Source of the DNA: Beijerinckiaceae bacterium
GTDB lineage: Bacteria; Pseudomonadota; Alphaproteobacteria; Rhizobiales; Beijerinckiaceae
DNA: 35,268 bases
Reading direction: 5' to 3'
Assembly: GCA_019745195.1 (NCBI GenBank)
Contig: JAIETL010000086.1
Coordinates: forward strand, 1-35,268
Shown: positions 31,887-35,268 of the stretch, in pieces
Position numbering within the stretch: the stretch's first letter is position 1
How the letters are laid out: each line of letters opens with the position of its first letter
Program-made: the position numbers and the translations under genes
The notes under the pieces: model-generated
What the model saw: the letters and a program-made list of their open reading frames with translations, nothing else
Databases searched by the model: none
Told to the model about the DNA's origin: nothing

Positions 31887-31969
31887 GCCGTCTTTGCGAG
31901 CGTAGCGAAGCAATCCAGCGTCTCGCGCTACGCCCTCCTGGATTGCTTCGCTACGCTCGCAAAGACGGC
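31887..31969. repeat. Perfect 32-bp inverted repeat
   Basis: Arms at 31887-31918 and 31938-31969 are perfectly complementary over 32 bp, enclosing 19 bases. The arm core TGCGAGCG...GCGAAGCAATCCAG belongs to a palindrome type seen dispersed in alphaproteobacterial genomes. It lies between the convergent acetyltransferase and DUF2794 genes. RNA from either strand would form a very stable hairpin. Confidence 0.9.
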
Positions 31970-31982
31970 GGATGCGACCGCC

Positions 31983-32348
31983 TCACCCCACCACGCTCAG
32001 CTTCCTGTCGAGCACGCGCAGCACGCGGGCGAGTTCCGGCCCACGCTTCAGCACCAACCCAGTCGCCGCGACCACCGAATAGGCGCCCTGCTTGCGGGCC
32101 AGCGCCGGATCCTTGACGATCCGGTAAAGCGGCACCTCCGATGCGCGCCGGTAGACGGAGAACTGCGCCTTGTCCTTGAGGAAATCGATGGCGTAGTCGC
32201 GCCACTCGCCGGCCGCGACCATGCGGCCATACAGGTTCAGCAATTCGGAAAGCTCGCGCCGGTCGAAGGTGACGGTCGTGGGGCGCGGCCCGGGGAAGGC
32301 GATCACGCCGCCCGATGCCTGCGCCTGTGGCGTTTCGCTTTCGCTCAT
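31983..32348 (-). CDS. DUF2794 protein
   Basis: A 121-residue soluble protein of the DUF2794 family, widespread in Hyphomicrobiales. The pattern TVTFDRRELSELLNLYGRMVAAGEWRDYAIDFLKDKAQFSVYRR with PLYRIVKDPALARKQGAYSVV is typical. Function is unknown. ATG at 32348 has GGGAGG five bases upstream on the minus strand; an upstream ATG at 32432 is less likely. It ends 13 bases from the 32-bp palindrome. No operon partner is evident. Confidence 0.88.
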   Translation of the reverse strand: MSESETPQAQASGGVIAFPGPRPTTVTFDRRELSELLNLYGRMVAAGEWRDYAIDFLKDKAQFSVYRRASEVPLYRIVKDPALARKQGAYSVVAATGLVLKRGPELARVLRVLDRKLSVVG

Positions 32349-32659
32349 CGCGCCTCCCGATCGGCGACCCGACGAGCCGCGCCTGTTGCCGCCCGGCGAT
32401 GATGCCCCCGCGATCCTGCGCTGGCAAGGCATCGGAGCCGATCACGGCTTCGTGGACACCGCCGCAATTTCGCCCGAAACGCGCCAAGCCTCGGCCCAAC
32501 TGGACCGCTCAACTCTTGCATGTTGCCTCGACGGCCCGGCTCGTCCGCGTTTCGGATTTGTCAGCCCCCCAGCCCCCCGCAGCGTCGGTGGAGCCGGGCC
32601 ACTCGATATCGAGGCCAACTCAACGGCTGGCGTCCGCGCTGGCCGTTTTTCTTTGCGAG
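32349..32659. other. 311-base intergenic region upstream of DUF2794
   Basis: No convincing ORF was seen. It holds the DUF2794 promoter (minus strand), a perfect 12-bp palindrome CTCGATATCGAG (32602-32613), and a terminator-like hairpin facing the plus strand at 32623-32651. Since no plus-strand gene ends here, a small plus-strand RNA is possible. Confidence 0.5.
32623..32651 (+). terminator. Orphan intrinsic-terminator-like hairpin
   Basis: ACGGCTGGCG (32623-32632) pairs with CGCTGGCCGT (32637-32646) over 10 positions, two of them G-U in RNA, with loop TCCG, followed by TTTTTCTTT. On the plus strand it looks like an intrinsic terminator, but both neighbouring genes are on the minus strand. 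The true role is unknown. Confidence 0.45.
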
Positions 32660-33277
32660 CTACCTGTATTGCCGGTGATACTCCGCGTTCGGCCGCATAT
32701 CGACAGCCGACGCCATCCGGTTCGACATGTTGAAGAAGGCCGCGACGGCACTGAGGTCCCAGATGTCGCGCTCGCTGAACCCGGCCGAGCGCAGGCCCTC
32801 ACGGTCCGCCTCGCCGATCAGATGCGGCGTTTCCGTCAGTTTCACGGCAAAATCCAGCATTGTGCGATGACGCACCGAGAGTTCGGCTGCGCGGTAGTTC
32901 ATCACCATCAGCTCGCCCAGCACCGGATCGCCCGAGAGCTGGCGCACCGCCGCGCCATGAGCGGTCAGGCAGTAATAGCAGCGGTTCACGCTGGAGACGG
33001 CCACCGCGATCATCTCGCGCTCCAGCTTCGACAGGCCGGACGGGGCGAGCATCAGGTCGTTGTAGAGGCCCGCGAAGGCGCTCAGCTTGGAGTCGTCATG
33101 GGCATAGGACGACAGCACATTCGGGACGAAGCCGAGTTTTTCCAGGCATTTGTCGAAATAGGCGCGATTCGCCGTAGAGAGCTCCCCTTCCGGCAAGGAA
33201 AGCGCCATCACCGGCGGCGGAGCGTCCTGCGCCGCCGGGGCCTCGCCTTGCTTCGGTTTGTCATGCTGGCTTGCCAT
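32660..33277 (-). CDS. Peroxidase-related AhpD-fold protein
   Basis: A 205-residue alpha-helical protein of the carboxymuconolactone decarboxylase/AhpD fold. The redox motif is RCYYCLTAHG with Cys100, Cys103 and His107. FVPNVLSSYAHDDSKLSAFAGLYNDLM and the C-terminal DLSAVAAFFNMSNRMASAVDMRPN match the uncharacterised peroxidase-related enzyme group. It probably reduces peroxides with a thiol donor, but this is not shown for close homologues. AGGA precedes the ATG at 33277. It is divergent from NAD-glutamate dehydrogenase, with an inverted repeat between. Confidence 0.9.
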   Translation of the reverse strand: MASQHDKPKQGEAPAAQDAPPPVMALSLPEGELSTANRAYFDKCLEKLGFVPNVLSSYAHDDSKLSAFAGLYNDLMLAPSGLSKLEREMIAVAVSSVNRCYYCLTAHGAAVRQLSGDPVLGELMVMNYRAAELSVRHRTMLDFAVKLTETPHLIGEADREGLRSAGFSERDIWDLSAVAAFFNMSNRMASAVDMRPNAEYHRQYR

Positions 33278-33311
33278 GGTCGGTCCTGTCGCGGCCTCGC
33301 TGCGGGAAATT

Positions 33312-33326
33312 CGACAGATTCTGTCG
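33312..33326 (-). promoter_or_regulatory. Inverted repeat between divergent peroxidase-related and gdh genes
   Basis: CGACAG (33312-33317) and CTGTCG (33321-33326) are exact complements separated by ATT. It lies about 35 bases upstream of the peroxidase-related gene and about 100 before gdh, a good place for an operator. The binding protein is unknown. Confidence 0.4.
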
Positions 33327-33429
33327 GGTTCTTGCTCTAGCGTCGCACGGCAGAGACGCAATCGCGCGACAAACGTTGAACCGGCTCTCAGCCTATGTCA
33401 TCGCTGCGACAAAATAACAGGGGGCAGGA

Positions 33430-35268
33430 ATGGCCAAGCGGGTGACGAATGCGACGATCGCGGCGGTCGCCGCCATCGAGGCCAGCGCCGGTGCGCTCAG
33501 CGGCCGACTGCCAGCCGATTTCCCCCGCCTGCTCTATGGCCGCGTCGCCGCCGAGGATCTGGTCGCCCTGCCCGCCGACATGCTGGCGCGGACCGCCGAG
33601 GCCGCGCACGCCTTCCTGACCGAGCCGCGCAGGCCCGATTCGGTGCGCCTGCGCTTCCACGACGAGACCTATGCCAGCGAGGGCCGCGACCGCCAGGTCA
33701 CGATTCTCGACGTGCTCAACGACAACAAGCCCTTCCTGCTCGATTCGACGCTGGCCGAACTCGCCGAACAGGGTTTTGAGCCGCGGCTCGTCGCCCATCC
33801 GATTCTCGCCGTGGTGCGGGACGCCGAGGGCAATTTCCGCTCGCTGGCCGGCGAAGCGGCGGGGCGCGCGCCCGAAGGCGCAAGGCGCGAGAGCCTGATC
33901 CATATCCATCTCGACCGGATCGATACGCCAGAAGCCCGCGAGAAGCTCGAAGCCGGGTTGATGCGGGTTTATTCCGATGTCGCCATGGCCGTCGACGACT
34001 GGGCCGCGATGCGCGGGCGAATCACCGAGGTGATCCAGGCCTACCGCACCAACCCGCCGCCCTTGCCCGAGGACGAGGTCTCGGAGGCGCTGCAGTTCCT
34101 CGAATGGATCGCGGGCGACAATTTCACCCTGCTCGGCATCCGGGCCTACCGCTTCCCGGGCGGCGACGCGGCGGCAGACCCGATCGACGGCTCGGGGCTC
34201 GGAATCCTGCGCGACCCCTCCGTGCGCGTGCTGCGCAAGAACCGCGAGATGGTCGTCACCACCCCGGAAATCCGGGCGTTCCTGGCCAAACCTCTGGCGC
34301 TGATCATCACCAAGGCCAACGTCAAGAGCCGCGTGCATCGCAGCGTCCATCTCGACTATGTCGGCGTCAAGCTGTTCACGCCCGACGGCCGGCTCGACGG
34401 CGAATTGCGCATTCTCGGCCTGCTGACCTCGAACGCCTACACGGGCAGCGCCCGCTCGATCCCCTATCTGCGCCTCAAGGTCGCCCGCGTCGCCAGGAAC
34501 GCAGGCTTCGACGCGGCGAGCTATTCCGGGCGCGCGCTGCTCAACGTGCTCGACGCCTTCCCGCGCGACGAACTCTTCCAGATCGACGCCGAGACGCTGG
34601 AGCGCTTCGCGGTCGATATCCTGCAACTGACCGAGCGGCCGCGCATCCGCGCGCTCGCCCGCGTTGACGAATTCGACCGCTTCGTCTCCGTCCTCGTCTT
34701 CATTCCCAAAGATCGCTACGACACGCAGGTCCGCCGCCGCGTCGGCGAGTTCCTGACGCGGGTCTATCAGGGCCGGCTTTCGGCCGCCTATCCGGCCTAT
34801 CCGGAAGGCCCGCTCGCCCGCACGCATTACATCATCGGCCGCTATGAGGGGAAAACGCCCCGGATCGAGCAGGCGGCGCTGGAAGCGGGCATCGCCGCCA
34901 TCGTCCGGACCTGGAGCGACGGTCTCAAGGAGGTGCTGGACGCGCAGAAGGCCGGCCCGCCGGCCCGCGCGCTGGCCGAGCGTTTCTCGGACGCATTCGG
35001 GGCCGCCTATCGCGAGCGCTTCTCGGCGGCCGACGCGCTCGCCGACATCGACATGCTGCTGAAGCTGTCGGCCGAACGCCCCCGCGCCGTGAATCTCTAC
35101 CGGCGCGAGGGCGACCCGGCGACGCGCGCCAACCTCAAGGTGTTCTCGCGCGGCACGGCGATCTCGCTTTCGGCCCGCGTGCCCGTGCTGGAGAATATGG
35201 GTTTTCGCGCCGTCAACGAGCGCACCTTCAACCTGACGCCGCAGCCGGCGCCGGGCTCGGCCGAGCCG
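33430..35268 (+). CDS. gdhB: NAD-dependent glutamate dehydrogenase, large type (partial, 3' end outside window)
   Basis: The reading frame from ATG 33430 stays open to the last base, giving 613 codons of a protein that is about 1600 residues in this family. Visible N-terminal features are DNDKPFLLDSTLAELAEQ-like (LNDNKPFLLDSTLAEL), FLEWIAGDNFTLLGIRAYRF, KANVKSRVHRSVHLDYVGVK and RFVSVLVFIPKDRYDTQVR, which belong to the L_180 NAD-GDH N-terminal regulatory region with ACT-like domains. The catalytic domain lies beyond the window. The enzyme oxidises glutamate to 2-oxoglutarate for use as a carbon source. A purine-rich GGGGGCAGGA precedes the start. The symbol is a common choice rather than certain. 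Confidence 0.93.
   Translation, partial: MAKRVTNATIAAVAAIEASAGALSGRLPADFPRLLYGRVAAEDLVALPADMLARTAEAAHAFLTEPRRPDSVRLRFHDETYASEGRDRQVTILDVLNDNKPFLLDSTLAELAEQGFEPRLVAHPILAVVRDAEGNFRSLAGEAAGRAPEGARRESLIHIHLDRIDTPEAREKLEAGLMRVYSDVAMAVDDWAAMRGRITEVIQAYRTNPPPLPEDEVSEALQFLEWIAGDNFTLLGIRAYRFPGGDAAADPIDGSGLGILRDPSVRVLRKNREMVVTTPEIRAFLAKPLALIITKANVKSRVHRSVHLDYVGVKLFTPDGRLDGELRILGLLTSNAYTGSARSIPYLRLKVARVARNAGFDAASYSGRALLNVLDAFPRDELFQIDAETLERFAVDILQLTERPRIRALARVDEFDRFVSVLVFIPKDRYDTQVRRRVGEFLTRVYQGRLSAAYPAYPEGPLARTHYIIGRYEGKTPRIEQAALEAGIAAIVRTWSDGLKEVLDAQKAGPPARALAERFSDAFGAAYRERFSAADALADIDMLLKLSAERPRAVNLYRREGDPATRANLKVFSRGTAISLSARVPVLENMGFRAVNERTFNLTPQPAPGSAEP

Noticed and set aside
33388..34827. Minus-strand open frame opposite the start of glutamate dehydrogenase
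   Set aside because: The plus-strand frame carries NAD-GDH motifs throughout and runs to the window end; the antisense product is low-complexity.

Overview
The window is GC-rich chromosomal DNA from an alphaproteobacterium of the order Hyphomicrobiales (Rhizobiales). The grounds are a very-long-chain fatty acid (VLCFA) lipid A cluster of the acpXL type, an invasion-associated locus B protein, a DUF2794 protein, a large-type NAD-glutamate dehydrogenase and several families of GC-rich intergenic palindromes. A Bosea-like or related non-Rhizobium genus would fit, but the genus cannot be fixed from sequence reading alone. No rRNA, tRNA, CRISPR array, insertion sequence or prophage was seen. Most of the window is ordinary core genome.

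Region 1 (1-8.8 kb) is the VLCFA lipid A cluster: acpXL, fabZXL, fabF2XL, fabF1XL, a fabG-type reductase, an adh2XL-type MDR protein and the lpxXL acyltransferase. The carrier, condensing, reducing, dehydrating and transfer steps are together, so a C28-type hydroxy acid can be built on AcpXL and moved to lipid A. Two things interrupt the order: a ParD/ParE-type toxin-antitoxin pair with a strikingly phased operator, and a secreted von Willebrand A protein with tandem beta-rich modules. FabF2XL has lost the catalytic Cys, one His and the Lys of ketosynthases, so FabF1XL/FabF2XL looks like a ketosynthase/chain-length-factor pair. A strong hairpin after acpXL may set high carrier-protein expression relative to the enzymes.

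Region 2 (8.8-16.6 kb) holds a DUF1223 thioredoxin-fold protein, thpR overlapping or abutting a pterin dehydratase gene, a minus-strand unit (RluA-type pseudouridine synthase, DUF6875-like protein, CelD-type GNAT), then ftsY and a YciB/IspZ membrane protein, an SDR dehydrogenase and a DUF1232 protein.

Region 3 (16.6-25 kb) has an ECF sigma factor co-transcribed with a quinone-oxidoreductase-like gene and divergent from an ialB-like gene, then rlmN, a small membrane protein, a gamma-glutamyltransferase, and a lemA-TPM-TPM envelope module in which a palindromic repeat lies across the start of the first TPM gene.

Region 4 (25-35.3 kb) has an aldo/keto reductase, a TesA-type esterase divergent from a YbbA/YbbP-type ABC exporter, a Bax-inhibitor-1 membrane protein with a clear terminator, a PAT-like acetyltransferase, DUF2794, an AhpD-fold peroxidase-related protein, and the first 613 codons of NAD-glutamate dehydrogenase, which runs off the window. 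Several convergent gene pairs end within a few bases of each other or overlap at their stops, leaving no room for separate terminators.
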